A DNA stretch of 64,000 bases from Solobacterium sp. Lineage in GTDB: Bacteria > Bacillota_I > Bacilli_A > Erysipelotrichales > Erysipelotrichaceae. How positions within the stretch are numbered: position 1 is the stretch's first letter; every line of letters starts with the position of its first letter. The stretch lies in the NCBI GenBank assembly GCA_017539385.1, contig JAFYHC010000045.1, positions 22,607 to 86,606 on the forward strand, in the 5' to 3' direction. Below, one piece after another: positions 1-10,500 of the stretch. Under the pieces are notes generated by a model. That model did not search any database. It was not told the origin of the DNA and was given only the letters and a program-made list of their open reading frames with translations. Made by a program: the position numbers and the translations under genes.

Positions 1-845
1 ATCTGCGCACTGGTGATGCCAGACTGTTGCAGCAGATACGTATATGCCTTTGCATAGCCGTCACAGACGCAATTGTTCGCTGTTCCCCGGCCATTGTCCA
101 CCAGGGCACCATATGCGGAATGTGCCAGTCCTGTTAGGCCTCTGTCTGCAGTCTCGTAGTCATACGAACACAGGTCAAGCAGCCTGTCATGGATGGCAAG
201 CGCAATCTGTGCCGGCGGCTGGGTGCGGTCGATCTCTGCCAGGAACGCATTGGCTGCCCGGTTGAAATCACCCATCACTGTCTCATAATCGCTGAATGGT
301 GTTGCCATGGACATCGTTACACGGTAGTTGCCTGCTTCATTTGGCTGCGTATAGATACTCATGCGGAAGGGATAGGTATCCTGGGCAAAGTACCAGAACA
401 GCTCCGGATGATCGTATTCGACAGCTTCCCGCACCTGGTGGTACATGGTATCGAATTCCGGTGTTTCCGGTGAGATCGAGATATCTTTCTGAACTGTAAG
501 ATCTGCGATCTCCGGATGAACCATCAGTTCCACCAGCATGTCATAGAGCTTCTTTCCATCTTCTGTGAGCAGGGAATAATAATAGAATTCCGGTGCATTG
601 TTCACAAACAGCTGCGAAGGCTCTGCCGGTGTATCATCCACGATCTCTTCTTCCGGGGTCTTTTCGTCTTCGACGTCTTTTTTTACCTCGGTATCATTGC
701 GGATCGTATTGGAGACTTTCCGGTCATCACCGGTCTTATTGGAATTTCCTCCGGTACTTTCCGGCAGCAGGCCGGCAAAGGACATACTGCCGAAGAGCAG
801 CAGCATGAGGGCAGTTAATGCGCTCAGCAGTTTATTCAGCAGCAT
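1..845 (-). CDS. Secreted transglutaminase-like protein, 3' end cut by window edge
   Basis: Partial gene running off the left edge; 281 codons are visible. It starts at an ATG at 845 preceded by AGGAAAGGAGAAGG. The N-terminus is a signal peptide or membrane anchor (MLLNKLLSALTALMLLLFG), followed by an acidic, low-complexity linker (about residues 30-75). Near the cut the protein shows a transglutaminase-like core: AYGALVDNGRG, then NNCVCDGYAKAY, where the Cys before DGYAKA is the expected nucleophile; the His and Asp lie beyond the edge. Bacterial proteins of this kind are usually exported peptidases or cross-linking enzymes acting on the cell wall. It is the last visible gene of the vWA/tubulin operon, 18 bases after the preceding stop, so it probably acts on the outer face of the same assembly. 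The fold call is fairly sure; the substrate is unknown. Confidence 0.75.
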   Translation of the reverse strand, partial: MLLNKLLSALTALMLLLFGSMSFAGLLPESTGGNSNKTGDDRKVSNTIRNDTEVKKDVEDEKTPEEEIVDDTPAEPSQLFVNNAPEFYYYSLLTEDGKKLYDMLVELMVHPEIADLTVQKDISISPETPEFDTMYHQVREAVEYDHPELFWYFAQDTYPFRMSIYTQPNEAGNYRVTMSMATPFSDYETVMGDFNRAANAFLAEIDRTQPPAQIALAIHDRLLDLCSYDYETADRGLTGLAHSAYGALVDNGRGTANNCVCDGYAKAYTYLLQQSGITSAQ

Positions 846-863
846 ATCCCTTCTCCTTTCCTG

Positions 864-1424
864 CTATGCATTTTCTTCCGGCTGTTCAGCCGGGTTTTCT
901 TCCTGCAGAAGCTCCTGCAGGCGATGGAAATCATCGCCTTCCAGCAGTTTCTTCAATCCGGTGCGGATCTCATCTTCATGTTCTTCCAGGATCTTCTGCT
1001 TCTGTGTCTGTTCGTCTTCTTCGCCCAGTACCGTCAGAATATCCTGCAATTGTTTCCGCTTGTTTTCGATATAGAGTTCGTTCGACTTTGCCAGTGTATA
1101 GACACGGCGAGCATAGGGATCATCATAGCTGTTGGGATCGATGAGTCTGGTCCAACCGCGGATTTTGCTCATGTCGATCTCACGCGGTGTGATCGGCAGG
1201 GTATTGACAGAGGTAATATGCTTTTCTGCCACACCCCTGCACCACAGTATCACCCGTTCGTATTCTTCCAGCTGTTTCAGACGGTCCTTTACGGTTTCTA
1301 CGGCATCTGCCTCACTCTGTGCCCGCAGCAGGATGGCTTCCGTCTTCGCTGCAGAGAGACAGGAGGTACCGATCTCTTCGATCTGCTGTGTCAGTTTCTG
1401 ATACAGTTCTGTTAATTCAGACAT
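864..1424 (-). CDS. Coiled-coil protein of unknown function in the vWA/tubulin operon
   Basis: A 186-residue soluble protein that I do not recognise. The ATG at 1424 is chosen because AGGAGG sits four bases upstream (TAGGAGGTACT); an in-frame TTG at 1442 has no such site. The N-terminal half (about residues 1-70) is heptad-rich and probably a coiled coil, a central segment holds ITPREIDMSKIRGW, and the C-terminal third is very acidic with further helix. There is no signal peptide or membrane segment. It lies between the large membrane peptidase gene, whose stop codon overlaps this gene's leader, and the transglutaminase-like gene, so it is most likely a cytoplasmic structural or adaptor subunit. 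That role is inferred from position only. Confidence 0.7.
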   Translation of the reverse strand: MSELTELYQKLTQQIEEIGTSCLSAAKTEAILLRAQSEADAVETVKDRLKQLEEYERVILWCRGVAEKHITSVNTLPITPREIDMSKIRGWTRLIDPNSYDDPYARRVYTLAKSNELYIENKRKQLQDILTVLGEEDEQTQKQKILEEHEDEIRTGLKKLLEGDDFHRLQELLQEENPAEQPEENA

Positions 1425-1438
1425 AGTACCTCCTATGA

Positions 1439-4400
1439 TCAAAGCGGCGGCATCGTGTGGAACGGCGTATGCATCGGTGCATCCCCGTTGGTCACGAATC
1501 CGTATTTTTCTCTGTACAGGCGGAATCCTTCACCATACTCATCTTTCCGTGATGCATAGATCATTTCCTGTTCACGGGCGAAGTCCGTTTCTCCGATCGC
1601 ATAAAGCAATTGGATCGATGCCCAGACAGCCATGCCTTCATAGACGATGAGTCGCAGTTTCTGATTGCCGTAGAGTTTCGTCATTTCCTTGTCATCCCAG
1701 TTGAGATACTGCCAGATGTGAGTCATCTCATGGGAGAATGTTTCGATCGACGCAAGACGCGGTGATCCGTTCTCGATCAGGATCGAGTACTTGTCACCCT
1801 GGCGGCGGGCAAAGCCCAGCACCCGGGAAGCGAAGCCCGGTCCCGGACGGAAGATACTGCCGCTCTGACGGGCAATCGTGCGTGCATCGGCCGTTTCGAT
1901 ATGAATGATGCGCTTGTAGGTAATGCCGAAGATATTCTCCATCATCACTTCCGTGCGCTCCGCCAGTTCGCGGAATTCCTCCACACTGTTAATGGCAGTG
2001 CGGGAACACTCACTGCAGCGGATGCGTCCGTCCTGCAGTTTTTCAAAGCTGACACCGCTTAACGGCTTTCCGCAGAAGTCGCAGATCAGCTCTGCCTGCA
2101 GGTCCATATGCACGGCTTCTTCCGGTTCCCGCTTGCGGGAATGCGTCAGATCGTTGTTGGTCCAGCCATGGCGGTTCATATACACCGCAAGGCCTTCCAG
2201 ATCAAACCGTGAATCGATCTCATCAAATCCCAGTTTCAGGAAACACCGACGCAGATACTCGGTATTTTCTTCCGGGATCAGGATCTCGATATCATCCGGT
2301 GCACCATCCTGCACATTGACATCCGGATCCGGTATGCCGTTTCCTTCTGTCTCGGGAATGTATTCCGTTTCCTGCGGTACCGGTTCTTCCTGCGGCTTTT
2401 CGGCAGGTACGGTTTCCGGCTGTTCCGGAGTATCCTGTGGTTCCTGCGGCTCCGGGGCATTGCCTGGCGCTTCAGAATGCAGGATCACTTCGTTATGATT
2501 CTTCTTTCCGCCGAAGATGCCTTTGAACCAGTCTCTGATCCGTTTCAGCAGGTTCTTCTTTTCTTTCGGAAGCTGTTCATCCGCCGGCAGCACGACCGCG
2601 TGAACGATATTGTTGCGGGGATCTTCTTCCTTCTTCTGCAGTGTTTCGAAGTGCCAGTCGATGTAGTCCGCAATGATTTCCAGGATGCGGATAATACTGT
2701 TGTCGATGGCTTCGAGAAGGCCGATATCCATATCGCTGTCTTCCACGATGTAGATCGATTCGGCATCGTACGTGCCGTTGATCCCATAGGTGAACTTGCT
2801 CAGGACGCCTTCTGCATCTTCCGGCCGCTCATGCAGCACCGCAATGTACTGCCAGCTGTCCGGGAAGAGGCTGCGGAACAATTCCGCTAACAGCACCGTC
2901 AGCGTATAACGCTGGTTCTTCGTTGTTTCCGGCAGACGCAGGCGCAGGATATTCTTGTTGCGGTACTGTCTGCGGTAGGCTTTGATCTGCGGGTCATCGC
3001 TGAGATCGATATACCGTGCGGTACGCAGGTCACCGTTGTTCTTCATATCCAGATAGCCCGTTGTCTCGACCGCAAACGCCCGTTTTTCCAGTGCGATCTC
3101 CAGATCGCCGATGCGCCGGATCTTTTCCGTGGTAAAGCCGTCTTCCAGCATATACTCACGCATCTGCCGGTAGTAGCGTCTGCCCGCATAGGCATCACCG
3201 GCACGGTGCAGGATGCATCCGTCCGGATTCACACTGTACACACGGTACATCTTGCCGTTATTGATGATCAATTGTCCCGGCATGACCAGCTGTGTTACAT
3301 GTTCATACAAACGAGCATCGATGTACTCACTGCCTTCCGTTTCATCTTCAACGATGAAATACGCATTGCGCAGGGTGCCGCGGAAATACTTCTCAAAGAT
3401 CCCCGGTTCAATACTGTAGTAATTGACAGTATGTGCCACAAGTTCTTCGTTGAGTTCGACTTTCTGCGTCAGAGTAATGATCGCATCCTGTACATTCACG
3501 GTATATTTGCGGATCAGATCGGTCATCGTATCATAGACGCTCTTTGTTTCAATATCCAGAAGAGACAGTTCATGAATGATGAACGATTCTTTTACCTGTC
3601 CAGCTGCCATCATCAGGATGAGCCGGAATACGGTGTTCCGCTCACTTTTAACATATGCACTGACAATGGTCGGAATGGCCTTATGGTCATTCATGAACAA
3701 CTGCCGGTTCATGCGCATATAATCCCGCAGGAGATAGTTTTCCGAGATCACATTAACAAATGACTGCGTCTCACCGCGTGTCATGTATGCACGCGCTGTC
3801 GCAAAGAGATTGCAGAATTCATCCTCTGCGATCAGGAAGTCGTTTTCTTCCTGTCTGCTTCCCCAGAGATTGCTGGAGAATGTCATATAGTCATCGATCG
3901 TCTTCTGCCGTGCCGGAAGACCGGCATAGCGGCAGATCTGGGCATAGTACTGGCCCACGATCCATCTGAGATCGATGATCGGTGCCTTCGACTCGGCATA
4001 CCAGGATACATGCGGCACCTGGTTCTTTAACGCTACGGCACTGATCTCCGTCCCGTCGCCCAGATAATGCACTTCCTTGCCGAACAGCTTCTGTCTCTGG
4101 TAATCACCGTCCGCATCCCATCCCATGACGGTATAGACGGCTTTTGGCGCAGATGCCGAAATGACATCGGTGATATTGACTTTGAGCACATGGGACAGCG
4201 TATCCGCCAGACCATCCGTGTCTCTGTCACAGATGCAGTAGCACGCACCGCTCTTTTCGCGGATGATCTCTGCCAGATTGGCAAGACCGGTCTGCGATGT
4301 CGTAAGCATATGCGACGGTTCCAGCATCAGCACAAAGTCCGTATGCAGAAGGAACTGCCGGTTGGCTTTCAGCACATCGAGATCATACAGACGGGAGAAC

Positions 4401-5554
4401 GAGAGAATTCCCACTTCACAGTCCGGTTTCTTCTCATCCAGTTCTTCCACCCGCCATAGGCGCTCCGTATGGCAATAATCCCGTAAGCTTTCCCGCAGCC
4501 AGTCTTTGACATCTTTTGCCATGGAATTGCGGCCTATGATGACCAGGCATCTGCGGTTATTGACCAGTTCATTTACCACCGGCAGAAGAATATATTCCCC
4601 GATATCCCGGTAGAACGGATTCATGAGCACAGCGCTTTTGCCATGCAGGAGCGTATTGGTCAATTGCACCAGGTCGGTATCGAAGCGTCCCTCGCCTTCG
4701 CCTGGCAGACATTTGTAGTAATCTGCCACGATCCGGTCCACGGGATCTTCCGATTCCGACAGTTCTTTCAGATAATTCGTAGAACCCGGTCTTGTGCCGA
4801 ATTCATTATTGGTGCGCGATACCAGCAGATCATCGCCGAATGTTTCTTCCAGCACGGAACGCAGCTTGCTGTAATTGCCGTACAGGGTCGAAGAAATGGC
4901 TTCGCCGCCGATCTCATTGCTGTATTCCGCCTTCGTATAGCCGTCGAGGAAATTCCGCAGCTCGGCAATGACCGCATACATGCAGATGGGATAGATCCGC
5001 TGTATAAAGCCATGACTGCCGCTGCGTGTGACCGCATAGGAAATAACGAGCACTGCCAGTACATACATTGCATTGGCAATGAGTTTTACGATACGGCGCA
5101 TATCTGCGTATTTTTCTTTTAATACCCAGATATGATCCTCTTCATCGAATTCATACCATTCTTCCGTATGACGGCGGATCTGCATGATGATCCATTCCAT
5201 GACTTTCGGCTCTTCGATCTCTGTATACGAGGTCGGAATAGGCATCGTCTTGACATACTTCAGCATTTTCCCGCGTATCAGCAGATACACATAGATCACG
5301 ATGAGATTCCATGCGATGAGTGCCAGGTACGACTGGAAAACAAACCGTACCCATTCCCAGGATGCATCATCGAACACATGCACGCAGAATGTAGCGATCG
5401 TACTGAGTATCACTAACAGGATCGGAGCTGCCAGCGTGATCATATGCTGGCGGTGGCGCTCCTCTTTGTCCAGATTCCGGGAAAGAGCAGCCGGAACAAA
5501 CAGCCAGAGCAGTCCGATCACGAAGCAGATGATCACTTTAATCAAAGTCGTCAT
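1439..5554 (-). CDS. Giant membrane protein with helicase-like core, zinc finger and DA1-like metallopeptidase
   Basis: A 1371-residue protein. The N-terminus has four likely membrane helices (about 3-24, 37-60, 71-93 and 155-176). The middle (about 290-950) has the feel of a degraded SF2 helicase of the DUF1998 type: a region HGKSAVLMNPFYRDIGEY, later VLMLEPSHML where a DEAH box would be, and a late segment LTVLLAELFRSLFPDSW. A clear Walker A is missing, so ATPase activity is doubtful. After a Pro/Glu-rich linker (about 1045-1100) come a treble-clef or LIM-like zinc finger (CDFC at 1158-1161, CSEC at 1180-1183) and a zinc peptidase with HEMTH at 1275-1279 and YEGMAVW, whose Glu1306 is the probable third ligand. 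ILIENGSPRLASIETFSHEM strongly resembles plant DA1 peptidases, which also follow a LIM domain. It overlaps the upstream gene by 17 bases. The peptidase call is strong, the helicase call weak. Confidence 0.75.
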   Translation of the reverse strand: MTTLIKVIICFVIGLLWLFVPAALSRNLDKEERHRQHMITLAAPILLVILSTIATFCVHVFDDASWEWVRFVFQSYLALIAWNLIVIYVYLLIRGKMLKYVKTMPIPTSYTEIEEPKVMEWIIMQIRRHTEEWYEFDEEDHIWVLKEKYADMRRIVKLIANAMYVLAVLVISYAVTRSGSHGFIQRIYPICMYAVIAELRNFLDGYTKAEYSNEIGGEAISSTLYGNYSKLRSVLEETFGDDLLVSRTNNEFGTRPGSTNYLKELSESEDPVDRIVADYYKCLPGEGEGRFDTDLVQLTNTLLHGKSAVLMNPFYRDIGEYILLPVVNELVNNRRCLVIIGRNSMAKDVKDWLRESLRDYCHTERLWRVEELDEKKPDCEVGILSFSRLYDLDVLKANRQFLLHTDFVLMLEPSHMLTTSQTGLANLAEIIREKSGACYCICDRDTDGLADTLSHVLKVNITDVISASAPKAVYTVMGWDADGDYQRQKLFGKEVHYLGDGTEISAVALKNQVPHVSWYAESKAPIIDLRWIVGQYYAQICRYAGLPARQKTIDDYMTFSSNLWGSRQEENDFLIAEDEFCNLFATARAYMTRGETQSFVNVISENYLLRDYMRMNRQLFMNDHKAIPTIVSAYVKSERNTVFRLILMMAAGQVKESFIIHELSLLDIETKSVYDTMTDLIRKYTVNVQDAIITLTQKVELNEELVAHTVNYYSIEPGIFEKYFRGTLRNAYFIVEDETEGSEYIDARLYEHVTQLVMPGQLIINNGKMYRVYSVNPDGCILHRAGDAYAGRRYYRQMREYMLEDGFTTEKIRRIGDLEIALEKRAFAVETTGYLDMKNNGDLRTARYIDLSDDPQIKAYRRQYRNKNILRLRLPETTKNQRYTLTVLLAELFRSLFPDSWQYIAVLHERPEDAEGVLSKFTYGINGTYDAESIYIVEDSDMDIGLLEAIDNSIIRILEIIADYIDWHFETLQKKEEDPRNNIVHAVVLPADEQLPKEKKNLLKRIRDWFKGIFGGKKNHNEVILHSEAPGNAPEPQEPQDTPEQPETVPAEKPQEEPVPQETEYIPETEGNGIPDPDVNVQDGAPDDIEILIPEENTEYLRRCFLKLGFDEIDSRFDLEGLAVYMNRHGWTNNDLTHSRKREPEEAVHMDLQAELICDFCGKPLSGVSFEKLQDGRIRCSECSRTAINSVEEFRELAERTEVMMENIFGITYKRIIHIETADARTIARQSGSIFRPGPGFASRVLGFARRQGDKYSILIENGSPRLASIETFSHEMTHIWQYLNWDDKEMTKLYGNQKLRLIVYEGMAVWASIQLLYAIGETDFAREQEMIYASRKDEYGEGFRLYREKYGFVTNGDAPMHTPFHTMPPL

Positions 5555-7553
5555 AACTCTCCTCCCGTTCGATCGTCATTTCCCGGATAAATCCATACGG
5601 AGACATGATCGTACTGCCGCTTCTGCCGATCGGGATCCGGAATTGTCTTCCGGAATCCAGTTCAGAGAGCCGTTCGTAATTGATCGCATCGATATTTTCC
5701 GGCGTGACGGTGTCATCCAGCGGTACATTGTTCAGGTCTGCCTCCAGGTGCAGAGCCGTGTTCCATTGTTTCAGCTGGGCGATGAAGCCGTCGATCTCTT
5801 TTACATGCTTTACTTTGAAATAGTAGTTATTGGTATAGTTTTCTTCCTGTTCGCGCACTTCGTCCATATACGATTTGCCATGTATATGCGAAGCAACGCC
5901 GGAGAAGAATTCACTGAACAGACTGCCGTTGTCAATGATCCGCAGGACCAGATCATTGAGGGAGGAACGGAAATAGCCGATCGTTTCATCAAACTGTCTC
6001 TTATACCAGGCAATTGCGATCAGTACGATCACAAATGTCGTAAAGAGGCTGAAACCGATCAGTATTCCAACCGAAACAAGATCTGCTCCGGGAGTGAACG
6101 CACCCGTTCCAAGAAACAGCAGAATGGCCATGGCAAATACAACAAGAAGGTAGCCGAACTGCTTTCCGGTCACCCGTCTCTGCATCCGGTCCATTACCAT
6201 CTCTTCGGCTTCTTCGACTTCTTTCTTCATGTCTTTCTGGGACGGCGGCAGGTTTGCCTGGTCCTGCAGAAGACGGTGGTAGACTTCGTCCAGAGACGCT
6301 TCCAGTTCGATCTGCTGGAATTCATTCAGCTGGCGTACATCTTCCGTACGGTACTGGCTTTCTTCCCGCATGGTTCCCGCTGCCTGATCAAGGATACGTT
6401 CCGTGCTTTTGAGCATCTTGTCGACTCTTGCCATGGCATCGGTGCGGTAATCCCGCCATGCGGACTGGTCCCGGTTATCCGAGCTCTTCAGCAGACCATA
6501 CTTCGGCATACCAAGACGCGGTGTGCTGCTGACGGAGGTAAAGTCCACTTTGATCTTCAGCGCATAGTCCGGGATCTCTGCCCCATGGGAGCGCAGTTCT
6601 TTCCGTTCCCGCTCAATGGCCTGTTCCAGAATGTACCGGGTGCCGTTGAGCTTGATCGCGGTATTCTCAAAGCTTTCTTTCATCTTTGCAGTATCCATGT
6701 CCAGACTGACTTTGTACAGCCGGTTTGCCTGCAGTATATCCGGATCCACGTTATTCAGCGACAGCAGCAGTACGATGGTCCAGAAGCGGAACAGTTCCTG
6801 CTGGTGGAACATCTCTCCCCTGTGCGTCATGTCAAACAGCATGAAGCGGCAGTTCTGGGGATAGAAATTCCTCTCCCAGAACCGGGATGACTGGATCTCC
6901 TGATGCCGGTTCCAGGAGAACTGGACGGCTTCATAGGTATCTAATGCATCGTCGACGTCACGTGCATACAGCATGTAGATTTCTTTCGGCGGCACAAAGG
7001 GCAGATAGTGTTCCTTCATCCACTTCTTGTACGCGCTTTTCTCCTGTTCGCTGTTCCACGTCGGTACATAGACGATCTTCTTGATCTGATCGCGGTCACC
7101 GGGGCGCTCTGTTTCATCCCCGTGCTCGCCGAAGACGACTTTGGATTCGAATTCCGGCGTTGGTGCAGGGATGCCGCAACGCAAATGCGTCAGGTGGATC
7201 AGCGGGATGGGAGAGTCTACGATCTCGCCGTTTTCGACTTTCATCTTCGGCGCAGACTGTACCTCATCCCCGCTTTGTTCCACTGCGTTTTCCAGATAAT
7301 CGTACGGATTGAATTTGGAAGCCGGGTGGGGACCGTCACCATCAACCGGCTGGGTACTGATGATGACGGCACGCCATTCCTTTTTGTCCTGCACAAGCCG
7401 AAAGAGATCGGGAACTGCTGTTTCCAGTGTCCGTCCGCTCTCTTCCCATCGGCATTCCACTACGACTCCGTTTTTCATGGAGTCCGCCATCAGAGGCCGG
7501 AAATTGCCAAAGTCATTCAGTGTCTTCTGTGATTGAATGAGAACTGTGTACAT
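5538..7553 (-). CDS. Membrane protein with long coiled coil, unknown function
   Basis: A 671-residue protein of no family I can name. The N-terminal 70 residues end in KEWRAVIIST and look like an alpha/beta domain, perhaps receiver- or Rossmann-like. A charged central region with helices follows (about 285-460, EARLY heptads and KKEVEEAEEMVMDRMQRR). Two adjacent membrane helices (about 467-485 and 492-516) then form a hairpin, and a C-terminal soluble domain follows that carries the second coiled segment. Both large domains are therefore on the same, probably cytoplasmic, side. The gene lies 12 bases after the tubulin-like gene and overlaps the DA1-like peptidase gene by 17 bases, which suggests translational coupling and a role as membrane adaptor between the GTPase and the peptidase. 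This role is inference. Confidence 0.7.
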   Translation of the reverse strand: MYTVLIQSQKTLNDFGNFRPLMADSMKNGVVVECRWEESGRTLETAVPDLFRLVQDKKEWRAVIISTQPVDGDGPHPASKFNPYDYLENAVEQSGDEVQSAPKMKVENGEIVDSPIPLIHLTHLRCGIPAPTPEFESKVVFGEHGDETERPGDRDQIKKIVYVPTWNSEQEKSAYKKWMKEHYLPFVPPKEIYMLYARDVDDALDTYEAVQFSWNRHQEIQSSRFWERNFYPQNCRFMLFDMTHRGEMFHQQELFRFWTIVLLLSLNNVDPDILQANRLYKVSLDMDTAKMKESFENTAIKLNGTRYILEQAIERERKELRSHGAEIPDYALKIKVDFTSVSSTPRLGMPKYGLLKSSDNRDQSAWRDYRTDAMARVDKMLKSTERILDQAAGTMREESQYRTEDVRQLNEFQQIELEASLDEVYHRLLQDQANLPPSQKDMKKEVEEAEEMVMDRMQRRVTGKQFGYLLVVFAMAILLFLGTGAFTPGADLVSVGILIGFSLFTTFVIVLIAIAWYKRQFDETIGYFRSSLNDLVLRIIDNGSLFSEFFSGVASHIHGKSYMDEVREQEENYTNNYYFKVKHVKEIDGFIAQLKQWNTALHLEADLNNVPLDDTVTPENIDAINYERLSELDSGRQFRIPIGRSGSTIMSPYGFIREMTIEREESYDDFD

Positions 7554-7565
7554 AGGTGCCCGCCT

Positions 7566-10500
7566 TTACTTTCCTGTTGCTTTTCTGAGATTCTCCAGGA
7601 TCGTATTTCTTTCCTTATGCATGTCGATTGCATCGAATTCACGTGCCACGGTCTTGCAGATGTAGGAATACAGTGTGTCTTCGTATACATCTTTGACAGT
7701 GGCTTTTGCGGCAGTGGTGTTGGTGATGAACAGCTTGTACTGTTCGCTCAGCAGGCCGCCGTATACCGATGCAAATTCTTTTTCGCTGGTGAACTTGCGT
7801 ACATATTCGCGGATCTCCTGAACGATGATCTGCAGCAGTGCGGTCATGCGCTCTTCGCTGTAATCATCTGCCGGTACGGACCACTTCATCAGCAGCGGCA
7901 GTTCCAGTACGCTGCGTACGGTATCCTTGCTGATGCCGGAGATCTCTTCTTCCTGTACACGCAGTTCGCCTAACAGCTCAGCCAGAGTGGAATCCTTGTA
8001 TTCCTTCTTGGCCAGTGTATCGCGTTCATAGCGCTTCTGTACGTCGTTGAGCACGCATGCCACAAGACGCGGATAGATCATGAATGCATCCAGTACTTCG
8101 TACAGATGGTCGCAGGCTGTACCGTTGGATACGATCAGCTGATCGAACTTCTGTTCTTCCAGGAAGCTCTGTCCGTCTACTTCATAGATCCGGCGTACAT
8201 CGTTGACCTTGTTGTATTCGATATACTGTCCCAACAGACTCCAGATAAAGGCACGGAAGATCTTATCCTGCTGGATCTTCTGGCTTTCTTCGTTGAGGTC
8301 CGGCATCTTGGTCAGTACATGCCACCAGCGGTCAATATGCGGCGTGACAACTCTGGACTTTGTGGTAACAGGGTGGATCTGTTCCAGCTGTTCAAAGTAT
8401 GCCTTGTAGTAGTCACCGGCCGGCTTGTGGTCGGTCATGTCGTTCTTTTCCGGAGAGAACTTGCTGAGGTCTTCCGGGCACAGTCCATAGACTGCGGAAT
8501 AGAACAGGATCATGTTCTCATCAATGCTGGCGTCTGCTTCGCCGCCGATGCCCTTGAGATAGGTATTGACGAACTTCGTGCGGCCGGGGATGTCCGCATC
8601 TGCCAGAGATGGATTGTATGCGCAGGATTCAATGATATGCGCTTCGCCGGTGGACGGGCCTTCGATGAACGGACGGGCAAGGATGGTGGACTGCTTGATG
8701 ACGCGTGCCACATAGTTTTCTCTGTCCTTGTCTTCCAGTGTTCTGCCCTGCGCCAGTGCGAGGTATTCTGCTTCTTTTTCCAGTGCAGTCAGGATATCCA
8801 TACTGACGACGGAGGCATTGTCACTGACAACGATATTCTCCAGATGCGCCACAACGGTCTCCTGGAACACCTTGGTGAAGTAGGCTTCACGCTCCGGCTT
8901 CTGATCGGCCAGTGCATATGCTTTGACTTTCTGGTAGATGTCGCGGCAGATCTGTGCCGGCAGGTTCAGAGAGTTGATATTCGGGTTCTTCACTTCGGAA
9001 GCGATACCCTTCAGGCATTCTTCATCCGCACATACATAGCGGAGTGCCTGTCCCTTCTCTTCGTCCTTGCTGTATTTGGTTTCGATCTGTTCGATGCTCT
9101 TGTCGATCTTCTTGATATTGCGGCGCAGTACATCATAGAAGCTTTCAAACTGCGTGGACAGCATCGTAATGAAGTTGATGCCTTCCTTGCATACTTCTCT
9201 GCGTACATAGTGCTGCAGATAGCTGTCGATCTTGCGGGTGTATTCCGCATCTGCAGAATTCAGCTTTTCGATCTCTGCCTGGACTTTCTTCTTGCGTCCG
9301 TTGAGACGGTCATCATCCAGGTAGTCTTCCTTGCTGTCTTCTGTCTGCAGGTCATCATCAGTATCGAATGTCTTGTTTTCGAAGTGATCGAAATAGTTCT
9401 CCAGACTCTTCACCTGGTTGCTGGAGTCACGGTACTGCTGATCGAGTTCGATCTTTGCCTTGTACAGGAAGTAGCGGACCGCATTCGGGTGGTTGAACTT
9501 TTCGATATCCTGGTTCTCACGCATCCAGTATTCCAGACGGTAGTTCTGGTTGGAACGGGTATAATCTGCCGGATCCTTGAACAGTGTATAGGCAGTATTC
9601 TGCGCCATGGTCTTCACTGCATTCTTGGTAACGGCAAGATACTTCTCCAGTTCTTCGAACAGTGCCAGATAGTTGTCTGCTGTCGGTTCTTCCTTGGCAG
9701 CACCGCGGGCATTGTTTACCTTTTCGACGACGGTATAGATGGATGACTTGTAGTCTGTGATCGTTTCATCGATGTATGCCATGAGTGCATCAACGTAGGC
9801 AGACCAGTTGACGTTGCTTTCCATGATGCCGGTCTCATCGTATTCGATGTTCATGTTGCGGATGGAACGGTAGAACGGATTCTCTTCCAGTCCGCGGTCA
9901 ACGACTTCGACATACTCTTTGCCGCGGTCCAATGTCGGCGGCTGGTAGCCGGCTTCTCTCTGTCTGCGGTTTGTCTGCAGCTTTGCTTCAAAGGCATCGT
10001 CGATCATCAGCCATTCTCTGGAGATGGAATCCTTGGTCCACTGCAGGGCAACATAGCGCTTTACATCATCGGTCGGATATACCAGCATGCTGGTGCCGCT
10101 GCCGGCAAAGCGTCTGCGTCCGGTGGAGTAGATGACCTGACGGATGACATTGTCTTCGGAGGAGTTGGAACGCTTGCTGGTCGGTGCAATGGCCATGCCA
10201 TAGATGCAGTTTGCCGCATGTTCCTTATACTGCTCATAGTTGTTCAATGTCTGTCCGTTGATATTCTGTGCATCGAAGAGGAAGCAGAAGTCCATCGGGT
10301 TGCCGGTATATTCATCCAGCTTCTCGGAGCCTGCCTTTGGTGCATAGAAATGCAGATCATAGGTGTCGGAAAGCGCACCGCTGTCTTTTAACATGAATGC
10401 ATTGATCTCACGGACTGCCGCATAGGCATTGGCCTTGAGGTTGTTGCGCTCACTCTGTGTATGAATGACGGTATCGAAGACTTCCGGCAGAAGGTAGAAG

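Noticed and set aside
5301..6890. A 529-codon open frame on the plus strand
   Set aside because: Antisense to two well supported genes, Cys- and His-rich without a motif, and no ribosome binding site.
8106..9746. A 546-codon open frame on the plus strand
   Set aside because: It lies wholly opposite the tubulin-like gene, has no binding site and no family features; it is a shadow produced by codon bias.
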